From Vibrio fluminensis (lineage in GTDB: Bacteria; Pseudomonadota; Gammaproteobacteria; Enterobacterales; Vibrionaceae): DNA of 36,953 nt. The DNA is taken from contig NZ_JADILO010000037.1 in the NCBI RefSeq assembly GCF_015278125.1, positions 1 to 36,953 on the forward strand. Reading direction: 5' to 3'. The stretch's first letter is position 1; every line of letters starts with the position of its first letter. Positions 17,785 through 25,983 of this stretch are shown here, piece by piece. The notes under the pieces were generated by a model. That model was not told where the DNA came from, ran no database searches, and saw nothing but the letters and a program-made list of their open reading frames with translations. The translations under genes were made by a program, and so were the position numbers.

Positions 17785-18921
17785 TTATTTGACTGCACTA
17801 CAAATGAATTGATGTTTTAATGCTTTCGTATCAGCTTTTAATACTGGCATATCACTACGCATGCCTTTTTTTATTCTCACTTCTAAGAATGCTGGCTTAG
17901 CTGATGCTCTCAATATGGCAACCCCTTGCTGCAATTCGGAAGTTGTAGAAACAAATTTCCCTAAAGTCTCATAACCCGAACTACTTGCAATGCCTGTCAA
18001 ACTTGCCATATAACCAACACTTTCTTGCCCACCTACAGATTCATGCACTCCATTGTTTAATACAATGTGAATAAGATTAGATAGTTTCAAGTTAGCTGTA
18101 ATTGGCAAGCTACCCATATGCATCAATGAAGCCGCATCACCATCTAAACAAACCACTTGCCTATCTGGTCTTGCTGTCGCAATGCCAGCTGCAATAGAGA
18201 TAGCATGTCCCATAGCACCTACGTTCAAAAAGTCAAACTCATGGGATTGATTTAAATACTCTCTTATTGCGTGTAACTCGCGAGTGATTCTTCCAGTAGA
18301 AGCAACAATTAACGAATCTCTTGGTATTTGATTAATTATCTCTTTAATAGCGTCTTCACGACTTAAGGAATATACTTGGTGAACATGCTCAAAGCCTGAT
18401 TTTTCCTTTTTAGACAAAACATTCTTCCTGACGAGAAGTGCTACAGGTTGACTTAGTTTTCTTGCTTCACTAATCGCCCATTCAATAGCGTCTAAACTAG
18501 CATCCTCATCTTCATCTAATACCCTATAGGGAATATTCAAAGCATCTAAAATTACGGGCGATAGTTCCCCTTGTCTTTGATGCTGAGGCCAGTCACCACT
18601 ATTGGGCTCACCTCTCCAACCAATGATCATTACCATTGGTATCGAATAAACAGATTCATCAGTCAAAGAAATCAAAGGATTTAGGGCATTACCCATACCT
18701 GAGTTTTGCATATAAACTAGCGGAACAGTATTCGTAGCCAAATGATAACCAGCAGCTAAAGCGATTGAATTACCTTCATTTGCAGCCAAAACATGACGAG
18801 TTGGATTCCAATAAGTTTCTAGACCCAAACAAAAGTCATTGAGTAAGGTATCTGGCACGCCTGAAATAAATTCAACACCAGCTCTCTTAATAATTCGGTA
18901 TACTTTTGCTAAATCAATCAT
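17785..18921 (-). CDS. Thiamine-diphosphate decarboxylase, phosphonopyruvate decarboxylase-like
   Basis: Resembles phosphonopyruvate decarboxylase (AepY/Ppd), which makes phosphonoacetaldehyde, and sulfopyruvate decarboxylase. The 378-residue single chain has the pyrimidine domain first, with the activating Glu in ANEGNSIALAAGYH (47-60), MQNSGMGNALNPL (71-83) and GWRGEP...WPQH (101-114). The pyrophosphate domain follows, with GDAA (261-264) and LNNGVHESVGGQ (288-299), all close to Ppd. No phosphoenolpyruvate mutase motif (EDKxxxKxNS) is present anywhere in the window, so the substrate may be another acidic 2-oxo acid. It overlaps the MmgE/PrpD gene by 8 bp (ATGATTGA). The family is clear; phosphonate chemistry is uncertain. 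Confidence 0.88.
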   Translation of the reverse strand: MIDLAKVYRIIKRAGVEFISGVPDTLLNDFCLGLETYWNPTRHVLAANEGNSIALAAGYHLATNTVPLVYMQNSGMGNALNPLISLTDESVYSIPMVMIIGWRGEPNSGDWPQHQRQGELSPVILDALNIPYRVLDEDEDASLDAIEWAISEARKLSQPVALLVRKNVLSKKEKSGFEHVHQVYSLSREDAIKEIINQIPRDSLIVASTGRITRELHAIREYLNQSHEFDFLNVGAMGHAISIAAGIATARPDRQVVCLDGDAASLMHMGSLPITANLKLSNLIHIVLNNGVHESVGGQESVGYMASLTGIASSSGYETLGKFVSTTSELQQGVAILRASAKPAFLEVRIKKGMRSDMPVLKADTKALKHQFICSAVK

Positions 18922-20296
18922 TTTTACGTATCCATGCGCAATTTTTCATCGCACTAAAAAAAACATCTAAGTTATTTGAAATTTTCCAAGCTCTCTCTAG
19001 TAAAGCCTTGGCAAGCTCTAAAGGAATACCTGAAAATTTAGACAATTCTAAATATTTTAATTCAATGTCTTCGAGCATCATCGGGTTCTCAGGTTCACCC
19101 TTCGCATAAATAACTTCCTCAGAAAAAATCTGTCCGTTTCCTAATTCAATCAATATCATTGCAGGACGCTGAGCAGGAACAAGATCTGTATAGCACTGAT
19201 TTTCTTCAATAAATATTTTTCTTGCTAGTGCATGCAACTCCGGTGAGTCGACCATAACTTGTGAAAATTCATTAATTCCAGCGTTGCGAGTCGAAAGTGC
19301 AATCGCAACGCTAAATGGTATGCTCATCCTCGCGGAGGATGTACAAGTAACATTTTGGTTGTCATGTCGACCTTTGAGCCCATGATAAGTTTTTATCACG
19401 ACGTTTTTTACTTCTTGAATAGCAAATTTTTCTCTTTGAAGAATACTTATTACACCCTCTATACTAGGGTGCGCATGTCGACATGCAGCATACGGCTTAA
19501 CATAAATACTGTGGATCCAATACCCTTTGGCGTCTCGTTCATCTAAGCATGATAGGCTGGGAAAGTCTGATGTCATAGAGAAAAAACCCGTATCCCCCCC
19601 CAATGTATTAGGTGGTGCGCTAAAACCTGATTTACCAATCATTGCAGACTGCACAGCTATAGCAGCGGCTCTTCCTACATTATAAGGCTTCAGCTCTGAA
19701 CCATTATCTACTACCTTTAAACTGCCACTAGCTGATATAGCAGCAGCCCCAAGGGCATCTTCCATCTCATCAGCATTAAAACCAAGCATAGCCGCTATAC
19801 CCATTGTAGCTCCAATACAACCGCATGTGGCAGTGGGATGATAACCTTTCCTATAATGTGATGGCTGAACAGCTCTTGCCAATCGAATAGTCGCTTCATA
19901 GCCAATCAAGACTCCTTTAATGAAATCTCTTGCTTGAACTTTATAGACCTCAGCTACAGGTAACAACGCGGAAAAAAGTGGCGCTCCAGGATGAACCATT
20001 CCAAAACGAATTCCATCATCCATCTCTGCTTCATGAGAGTGCAAACCATTTATTAATGCCGCTGTTTCTAACGACACTTTAGAAACCATTCCGATGGGAT
20101 TGACAATTGCACTTCCATGCCCCAACAATTGAGCTAAACTAGATGTTTTATTCTCTAAAATGTGCCCTCCAGCAAACGTAGCACCTAAATAATCAATTAG
20201 ACACCTACTAACCTGGTTAACATCCGATTCACTGGGTTCTTCATTCATTAGTAATTGGAGACTGGAAACAAATAGTTTAGTTATATCTATAGTCAT
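18914..20296 (-). CDS. MmgE/PrpD family protein
   Basis: The family includes 2-methylcitrate dehydratase, cis-aconitate decarboxylase and iminodisuccinate epimerase, all acting next to carboxylates on di- or tricarboxylic acids. The 460 residues show the family N-terminal helical domain with CLIDYLGATFAGG (32-44), HSHEAEMDDG, HPGAPLFSALL, then YHPTATCGCIGATMG and the KPYNVGRAAAIAVQSA block, and a C-terminal lid with KPYAACRHAHPSIEG. No metal motif is expected. It is 18 bp after the aldo/keto reductase and overlaps the TPP enzyme by 8 bp. Which reaction it runs cannot be told. A run of eight G on the minus strand (19601-19594) lies in the codons for LGGDTG. Confidence 0.9.
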   Translation of the reverse strand: MTIDITKLFVSSLQLLMNEEPSESDVNQVSRCLIDYLGATFAGGHILENKTSSLAQLLGHGSAIVNPIGMVSKVSLETAALINGLHSHEAEMDDGIRFGMVHPGAPLFSALLPVAEVYKVQARDFIKGVLIGYEATIRLARAVQPSHYRKGYHPTATCGCIGATMGIAAMLGFNADEMEDALGAAAISASGSLKVVDNGSELKPYNVGRAAAIAVQSAMIGKSGFSAPPNTLGGDTGFFSMTSDFPSLSCLDERDAKGYWIHSIYVKPYAACRHAHPSIEGVISILQREKFAIQEVKNVVIKTYHGLKGRHDNQNVTCTSSARMSIPFSVAIALSTRNAGINEFSQVMVDSPELHALARKIFIEENQCYTDLVPAQRPAMILIELGNGQIFSEEVIYAKGEPENPMMLEDIELKYLELSKFSGIPLELAKALLERAWKISNNLDVFFSAMKNCAWIRKND

Positions 20297-20314
20297 CTCA
20301 TCATTCTTAAAAAA

Positions 20315-21262
20315 TTATTTAACGTTTCTAAAATATGCAGGAGCCTCTGACTTAGAGATTTCCCAAGCGTTATTAAATGCATCTAATACTTCGATATCTA
20401 GCCCATCCCCGTCAAAAAAACTTAGGTTTTGGTTCAACTGATCAATACTTGACGCTCCAATAATTATGCTATCACCATTTATTCCTTGCAGTGATGAACT
20501 TCCAATTAACCATCTAAAAGCAGCTTCAATAATTGAAATCCCATGTCGTTCACAAGCTAAATTCAACAAGTGATAAGCATCAAAAAATTCTTTTTTCCAG
20601 TATCTAGACTGATAATTAGGTCGATGCGTGAACCGTCCCTCTTTAATGTTATCAATATCAGAATACTTGCCAGAAAGAATACCACCGGCAAGAGGGTTGT
20701 ATGCATAAAATCGCATACCCAGACTCCGCAAAGACGGTAATAATTCTTCTTCTACGTTACGACTTAACCCGTTATAAAGACCTTGATATATTGTTGGCAT
20801 CATCCAGCCATTTTCTTTACAAATATACCAAATTTTAACTACTTGCCACGCTGGAAAGTTGCTCAATCCTAACTCTTTAAAATATCCTTTTTTATATAAC
20901 TCAAAACAACAACTCAATGTTTCAAAAATCGGAGTTGTAGGGTCAGGAAAGTGTAAATATAAAATATCCACACTATTCAAACCTAACCTTTGAATAGACT
21001 CCAGTAACTGTTTTTGTATTGATTCCCGATCTAACTTCCCTGTAATTCGTGGGTTCACTTTAGTTGCAACTACTGGCTGACTTAAAGAAACATGATTCAG
21101 CGCTTCTCCTAGATACCTCTCACTGTCGCCATTATTATAGACATATGCGGTATCAATTTCATTAAAACCAGAATCAATGAATTTAGTTACCATTTGAATA
21201 CTATCAGACAGTTGAACTTGAGGACCAAAATTCATGGTTCCTAAAATAGGTTTAACATGCAT
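20315..21262 (-). CDS. Aldo/keto reductase
   Basis: NADPH-dependent (beta/alpha)8 oxidoreductase that reduces aldehydes or ketones to alcohols. The ATG at 21262 gives 315 residues beginning MHVKPILGTMNFG and overlaps the upstream stop by 11 bp. The longer frame to 21313 lies inside the upstream gene. The catalytic tetrad is complete: D37, Y42, K68 and H104 (IDTAYVYNNG, VATKV, YLHFPD). The C-terminal IIIGASSIDQL cofactor segment is present. Overall it resembles the aflatoxin-aldehyde reductase-like group. In context it may reduce the aldehyde made by the neighbouring TPP decarboxylase; this is inference from gene order only. Confidence 0.92.
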   Translation of the reverse strand: MHVKPILGTMNFGPQVQLSDSIQMVTKFIDSGFNEIDTAYVYNNGDSERYLGEALNHVSLSQPVVATKVNPRITGKLDRESIQKQLLESIQRLGLNSVDILYLHFPDPTTPIFETLSCCFELYKKGYFKELGLSNFPAWQVVKIWYICKENGWMMPTIYQGLYNGLSRNVEEELLPSLRSLGMRFYAYNPLAGGILSGKYSDIDNIKEGRFTHRPNYQSRYWKKEFFDAYHLLNLACERHGISIIEAAFRWLIGSSSLQGINGDSIIIGASSIDQLNQNLSFFDGDGLDIEVLDAFNNAWEISKSEAPAYFRNVK

Positions 21263-22154
21263 TATCTGATTCCTGTTTTCTGGATTGCTTAGCATCATCA
21301 TAATAAGTATCAATCATTCGCTGCACCAATAATACTTGCTTCGCTCTTGCTCTTGCTTCTTTATCATTTGTATCCCAGCTATGATTTTTTGCGACCGAAC
21401 CTCCTGTTTTTAAGTAGATCGGAGCCGCAATACGGATCATTTCAGGAACCTCATAGTGACGAATAAACCCCCCGGTTGATGCTGGATTTTCTGTATGAAC
21501 GTCTACCGGAATATCAATAGCTTGTCGCATTGCCGACAACATTTGCAACTGAATATCTCGAACTGGATTGATTGAGTTAGCCCCGGTTATTTCTAACAAC
21601 TTTGCGGAACAAGGATTACCGTGACCACAATGCGCTGAAACTTTAAACTGACAATTACTCGGAATCTCCCCTACTCTTCTTGCTTCACTCAAAACCCACA
21701 GACATCCTTCGTCATAAACAAGAAACGATCTTACCCCCAAAGCAGAAGCTCGTTTGACGTCTTCTATCGCACGTACAATTTGCTCCTGTCCACGCAGTCT
21801 ATATCCCATGCGCTGTCCTTCAGGTGTATTCACAGATGCACTCGTATCTGTCGTTGCTCTGGGACCTACAGCCAACACAAGTTCTACGTTATATTGATTG
21901 GCTAGAGAAAGCATCTCAGAAATTTCATCATCTGTTAGCGACATGATGCCTTTTGTTTGAGTCACTCGATGAATGGATAAATTGAGTTTTTCCAATTCCA
22001 CTAAAAGGGCTTTCATAGCTGAAGGCGTCTGAATCCCCGGCACTTCAAACCTGTATTGGCCACCATCAGAAAACCTTTTTGTGGAAGTTGGCAATTGATA
22101 ACAATCTCCACCAGGCAAACCTAAGCTAGTCAAAAAATCACGTGTATTATTCAT
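21252..22154 (-). CDS. TIM-barrel protein, peptidase U32-like, function unknown
   Basis: A 300-residue protein recalling a widespread uncharacterised family sometimes labelled U32 peptidase. It starts with SLGLPGGDCYQLPTSTKRF (10-28) and GGQYRFEVPG, then alternates short hydrophobic strands and helices: IHRVTQTKGIMSLTD, VELVLAVGPRA, VRSFLVYDEGCLWVL, FKVSAHCGHGNP, IPVDVHTENP and YLKTGG, as in a (beta/alpha)8 barrel. DEG, HCGHGNP and HTENP are candidate metal or substrate residues at strand ends. No protease function is implied. The ATG has a GAAGGA ribosome site. It is 29 bp downstream of the CitE-like gene, and two barrel enzymes side by side suggest consecutive steps. Confidence 0.7.
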   Translation of the reverse strand: MNNTRDFLTSLGLPGGDCYQLPTSTKRFSDGGQYRFEVPGIQTPSAMKALLVELEKLNLSIHRVTQTKGIMSLTDDEISEMLSLANQYNVELVLAVGPRATTDTSASVNTPEGQRMGYRLRGQEQIVRAIEDVKRASALGVRSFLVYDEGCLWVLSEARRVGEIPSNCQFKVSAHCGHGNPCSAKLLEITGANSINPVRDIQLQMLSAMRQAIDIPVDVHTENPASTGGFIRHYEVPEMIRIAAPIYLKTGGSVAKNHSWDTNDKEARARAKQVLLVQRMIDTYYDDAKQSRKQESDNAC

Positions 22155-22183
22155 ACTCTAATCCTTCATTAGATATTGCTATA

Positions 22184-23326
22184 TCAATCTAAAAATAACT
22201 CAAGGTATTGGGCTTCATCTCTAATTACACCATAAGCCATCGCTCTTAAATGAACTCTTGATGCCCAGTTTCGATGCGGACCGATTTCATTCATTTTATT
22301 TCCAAGACCGCTTTTTAAAACGCCACCACTTGCATTCAGTATTTGCATTGCATCTTCATACTCTTCCAAAGTAACGGCTTGCATAGCATTTACAAAACGT
22401 AGATGTGACGGATGGATAACTGTTTTCCCTACCATCCCATTTATTTTATCTTGCAGAACTTCTCTCAACAAACCATCAATAGCATCATTAACTATTGTAG
22501 TCTTAGTATGCAACGAGTGTCCCATTGATGTGCCGATATACTTCTTAATATCATCTTGCTTGTAAGCGAGAAAGTACTCCCATACAGGAGCTGAAACTGT
22601 ATAACCACTCTCCATCCTATTAAAGAAATTGAGAATATCTGACATCGCATCCCTAACTGGTAAAATATTATATATCGATGAACTTATTCCTCTCCTTAAC
22701 CCAAACAACGATGAAAAATCAGTACCACCGACCCTAACATTCAAAATGTATTTTTTATATGGATCCAGCAATAATTTAATCTTATCTAACTCAGCTATGC
22801 GACTTTCACAATAAGCAATACTTTCACCTTCAAGTATTGGCATTCCATATAATAACACATCAAGTTTTTCATTAATTTTCTTCAATTTTTCAAGGTAAAC
22901 ATGAGCATTAACACTATAAAACTTAGGAAAAACAAACCCTGTTAGCACACTTGCTTGCTCTCTAGTCAACCTATTAGAGAAAGATAAAAATTGTTCCGTA
23001 CTTCTAACCCTCACAAATATAAGGGGTACATCATCAATTTCTAATTCTTGATTACCCAAAGAATTAGCCAAAATATCCAAATGAGATAAAACGTTATCCT
23101 CAGCCTTACCCAAATCACCTTCATCGATAGCATCTTCAAAACACATAACCATAGACTTAAGTTCTGGAATATCCTTTCTTAATATTTTATTTATTATATT
23201 TTGAGTGCCTGGCATATACAGAGTACCACCGAGACAGTAACTTAATAAGTTTTTATCTGTAAATTTATTAAAGCTAACAGGTTCATGGCAGAATTCAAAA
23301 TCAGGATTATGACTATTATGTTTCAT
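22184..23326 (-). CDS. HpcH/HpaI aldolase / citrate lyase family protein (CitE-like C-C bond lyase)
   Basis: A 380-residue protein of the PEP/pyruvate TIM-barrel group. KSMVMCFEDAIDEGD (57-71) has the strand-end acidic cluster typical of CitE-like enzymes, VPLIFVRVRS a substrate arginine, VFPKFYS and LYGMPILEGE the next strands, and GMVGKTVIHPSHL (about 297-309) the conserved C-terminal block. Such enzymes make or break C-C bonds next to pyruvate, acetyl-CoA or similar groups with Mg. It differs from standard CitE in length and is nearer the longer C-C-bond-lyase subgroup. First gene of the seven-enzyme block, 58 bp after the flippase gene. Reaction unknown. An aldol or retro-aldol step on a 2-oxo acid is the simplest guess. 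Confidence 0.82.
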   Translation of the reverse strand: MKHNSHNPDFEFCHEPVSFNKFTDKNLLSYCLGGTLYMPGTQNIINKILRKDIPELKSMVMCFEDAIDEGDLGKAEDNVLSHLDILANSLGNQELEIDDVPLIFVRVRSTEQFLSFSNRLTREQASVLTGFVFPKFYSVNAHVYLEKLKKINEKLDVLLYGMPILEGESIAYCESRIAELDKIKLLLDPYKKYILNVRVGGTDFSSLFGLRRGISSSIYNILPVRDAMSDILNFFNRMESGYTVSAPVWEYFLAYKQDDIKKYIGTSMGHSLHTKTTIVNDAIDGLLREVLQDKINGMVGKTVIHPSHLRFVNAMQAVTLEEYEDAMQILNASGGVLKSGLGNKMNEIGPHRNWASRVHLRAMAYGVIRDEAQYLELFLD

Positions 23327-23384
23327 ATTTACCTACAATTACCCAACAATTCGTTTCTAAAAAATCATGTTTATCTTTTAATTT

Positions 23385-24800
23385 TCAGTTAGCTTCTTTG
23401 AACAATTTCCAATACTGTAACGAAACAAGGACCAATGAAACTAACAATGAAAAAACAAGGTATGCACCAAACATCTTTGACATCAATATAGGAACCACGC
23501 ATAAGAGAGAGGAAAATAAAGCATTCGAACTATCCAATACAAAACCTTTCATCTTGTTACCTGATATAATATAAATCCACATCAAAAACCCAAACCGCCA
23601 GAGCGCATTAACTAAAGCAAGCAATATAATTGTCAACATAAGATCTTCAAAATATATCCCTACGCTTAAGGATACAATTCTCACCAACAGTAATGTTAGG
23701 TGAAATATAAGTCCTTGTTTTTGTTTTTCCATTATGGCCGTAACGGTAGTTATAGGTGATGACACAAATACTAAATAAAGCCAAGGAGCCATCCAACGTG
23801 CGAATTCACCGGACTGCCTCCATGTTTCCCCAAATATAAAACCAAATAAATCAGGTCCTATTAGCATTAATATCAGCATAAAAGGCAACCCAATAACCGA
23901 CATCTGGGAATATAATTTCCTAACAAGATCGCCTAGTTTTCCAGAGCGATAAGCCTCTGCAGCATTGGACGTAAACACTTGACTCACAGCACTACCAAGT
24001 ACATTAGCTGGCACACCTAAAACTCTATTAGTCAAAGCGTATAGACCTGCCGCAGCAGGGTTAAAACTCGCAGCTAATAATAAAGCAGGTAACTCAACAC
24101 CCGCAACTCTGGCAAGACCAGCTGGCGCCGAATATTTAGGAAAGCGCCGATATCGCATAGCAACGTTAAGTATCTTATCAAAACAAATCCCTTGAAAGTT
24201 TGGTCTAGAAAGGCGAGTAACCCCCGCACTGTTGCTTGAAATTTGAGACAAGATCAGAGCTAATCCATTCCACTTAAATGCCATTAGTTGAATTGCAATT
24301 GTAACAACTGCCTGTCTCAACTTAGTAGAGGCAATCAAACCAAACTTTTTTTGACGAACATTCCATTGCGTAAGCACATTATATGCCCCTGCAATTAATA
24401 GACCTATCGGGAGCAACAAAATGTATCTTTCCAGTTCTGGAAACTGCAATAACTCCGCGATATCCTTCCCCCAAAAAAACACCACAAAAAAGGCTAAGAT
24501 AGATACGGTCAAGACTATAATTAGGCTCAATGCTACAATACTAACAGCCTCATCATCTTCCTCCGGCAATGGAATAGCAACATCGTAACGTAAACTCGCA
24601 AGCAAAATACCAATAGATAGAACACTGCTATAAATAGCCAGCAACCCAAAATCTTCTGGAGAATAAAGCCTTGTCAGTAAGGGAGAAAACACTATCATTA
24701 AAACTTGAGCACTCAATGTGCCACCAATCAAAAGACTCACCCCACGAAGAAAGCCACTCTTAGGTAGATTCCGGGTAATAACCCTCTTAAAATAAGTCAT
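23385..24800 (-). CDS. Wzx-type lipopolysaccharide/O-unit flippase (MOP superfamily)
   Basis: Integral inner-membrane protein of 471 residues made mainly of hydrophobic helices (12-14 expected). The family N-terminus is visible: GFLRGVSLLIGGTLSAQ, then SPLLTRLYSPEDFGLLAIYSSVLSIG and an acidic loop PLPEEDDEAV, which fit the polysaccharide-synthesis/flippase family. It would turn undecaprenyl-linked repeat units to the periplasm. It sits between wbpE and the seven-enzyme block, with the largest gaps of the operon on either side (71 and 58 bp). No Wzy polymerase accompanies it. The symbol is left blank because flippase names cannot be assigned safely across loci. Confidence 0.9.
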   Translation of the reverse strand: MTYFKRVITRNLPKSGFLRGVSLLIGGTLSAQVLMIVFSPLLTRLYSPEDFGLLAIYSSVLSIGILLASLRYDVAIPLPEEDDEAVSIVALSLIIVLTVSILAFFVVFFWGKDIAELLQFPELERYILLLPIGLLIAGAYNVLTQWNVRQKKFGLIASTKLRQAVVTIAIQLMAFKWNGLALILSQISSNSAGVTRLSRPNFQGICFDKILNVAMRYRRFPKYSAPAGLARVAGVELPALLLAASFNPAAAGLYALTNRVLGVPANVLGSAVSQVFTSNAAEAYRSGKLGDLVRKLYSQMSVIGLPFMLILMLIGPDLFGFIFGETWRQSGEFARWMAPWLYLVFVSSPITTVTAIMEKQKQGLIFHLTLLLVRIVSLSVGIYFEDLMLTIILLALVNALWRFGFLMWIYIISGNKMKGFVLDSSNALFSSLLCVVPILMSKMFGAYLVFSLLVSLVLVSLQYWKLFKEAN

Positions 24801-24871
24801 TTAACAACACTTCCCTTACTACTCTTCTCATTAATAAGTTCTTAAATAAAACAAAAGGTACAATTTTTATT

Positions 24872-25975
24872 TTAAACTACGCTGCTTATTAGATTTAGCT
24901 GTTCCTCTTCAGGAAGATACGGGTGAAGCGGTAGACTCAACACTTCGCTCGCAAGTTTCTCTGCGACTGGAAAGTCTCCAACTCTGTACTCTAAATGACC
25001 AAAAGCCGTCTGCTGATGCATACAAGTCCGATAGTAAACCATCACTGGTATACCTGCATTCCGACAAGTATTCATAAGCGCCTCTCTATCTTCAGTTCTA
25101 ACTGTATATTGCGCCCAAGAGCTTTGATAACTCTCTGGGAGTATCGGCTTAATAAGTTCAGTCGGTAGCTCTCTTGTGTATATGTCCGCAATTCTATTTC
25201 TTAGCTCTAATTCCACTGGAAACTCCGCCAGTTTCTCTAATAGGACCGCAGCTTGAATGGTATCTAGTCGACTGTTTACACCAATACGCACGTTGTCGTA
25301 TTTATCTAAACCTTTACCGTGAATTCTTAGCGAGCGAAGTAACTCAGCATAATCATCATTGTTGGTAAAAATCGCACCGCCATCTCCGTAGCAACCTAAT
25401 GGTTTGGCTGGAAAAAAGCTCGTTGTCGCGATGTCACCAAACGCCCCCGCCATTTTGCCATTGAGCGAGCCACCAAAACCTTGAGCGGCATCTTCAATCA
25501 ACTTTAAGTTGTACTTCTCAGCTATTGCTTCAATCTCAACGTAGTTTGCAGGCAGACCAAACAAATCCACAGACACAATCGCCTTCGGTACTAATTTACC
25601 TTCAGCAATCACTTGTTGGATGCGCTTTTCTAAGTCTGCTGGACAAATATTGAATGTGCTTTCTTCTGAATCCACAAATACTGGCGTGGCATTTGCGAAC
25701 GCTATCGTCTCTGCTGTGGCAAAGAAAGTAAACGTTGGGCAGAAAACCGCATCACCCTCTTTAATGTCCAATACCATCATCGCCAGTGTTAAAGCATCGG
25801 TACCATTGGCGCAAGTAATGGCATGTTTTACACCAACATACTCGGCTAGTTGTTCCTCAAGCTCGAAAACTTCAGGTCCCATAATATAATGACCATGGTC
25901 GAGTACTTTATGGATGCGAGCATCAATCTTAGTTTTTAGATGTTGGTACTGTGCAGCTAAATCAATGAATTGCAT
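24872..25975 (-). CDS. wbpE: UDP-2-acetamido-2-deoxy-3-oxo-glucuronate aminotransferase WbpE
   Basis: PLP aminotransferase that converts the 3-keto UDP-GlcNAcA made by WbpB to the 3-amino sugar using glutamate. The 367 residues of the DegT/DnrJ family show CANGTDALTLAMM (55-67), LIEDAAQGFG (159-168) and the PLP lysine in SFFPAKPLGCYGDGG (K191), a sequence characteristic of WbpE/WlbC. It is the fourth gene of the wbpB-A-D-E set, 8 bp after wbpD. The second DegT-type enzyme of the locus (7176-8345) is clearly different and works on the C4 ketone. Assignment is strong because all four partner genes are adjacent. Confidence 0.92.
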   Translation of the reverse strand: MQFIDLAAQYQHLKTKIDARIHKVLDHGHYIMGPEVFELEEQLAEYVGVKHAITCANGTDALTLAMMVLDIKEGDAVFCPTFTFFATAETIAFANATPVFVDSEESTFNICPADLEKRIQQVIAEGKLVPKAIVSVDLFGLPANYVEIEAIAEKYNLKLIEDAAQGFGGSLNGKMAGAFGDIATTSFFPAKPLGCYGDGGAIFTNNDDYAELLRSLRIHGKGLDKYDNVRIGVNSRLDTIQAAVLLEKLAEFPVELELRNRIADIYTRELPTELIKPILPESYQSSWAQYTVRTEDREALMNTCRNAGIPVMVYYRTCMHQQTAFGHLEYRVGDFPVAEKLASEVLSLPLHPYLPEEEQLNLISSVV

Positions 25976-25983
25976 TGTTATTT

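Noticed and set aside
18914..20296. 2-methylcitrate cycle (prpD)
   Set aside because: prpB, prpC and acnD/prpF are absent and the gene neighbours are unrelated to propionate use.
22184..23326. PEP mutase to go with the Ppd-like enzyme
   Set aside because: The protein belongs to the same broad barrel superfamily but has CitE-like motifs (FEDAIDEGD, HPSHL) and lacks the EDKxxxKxNS motif of PEP mutase.
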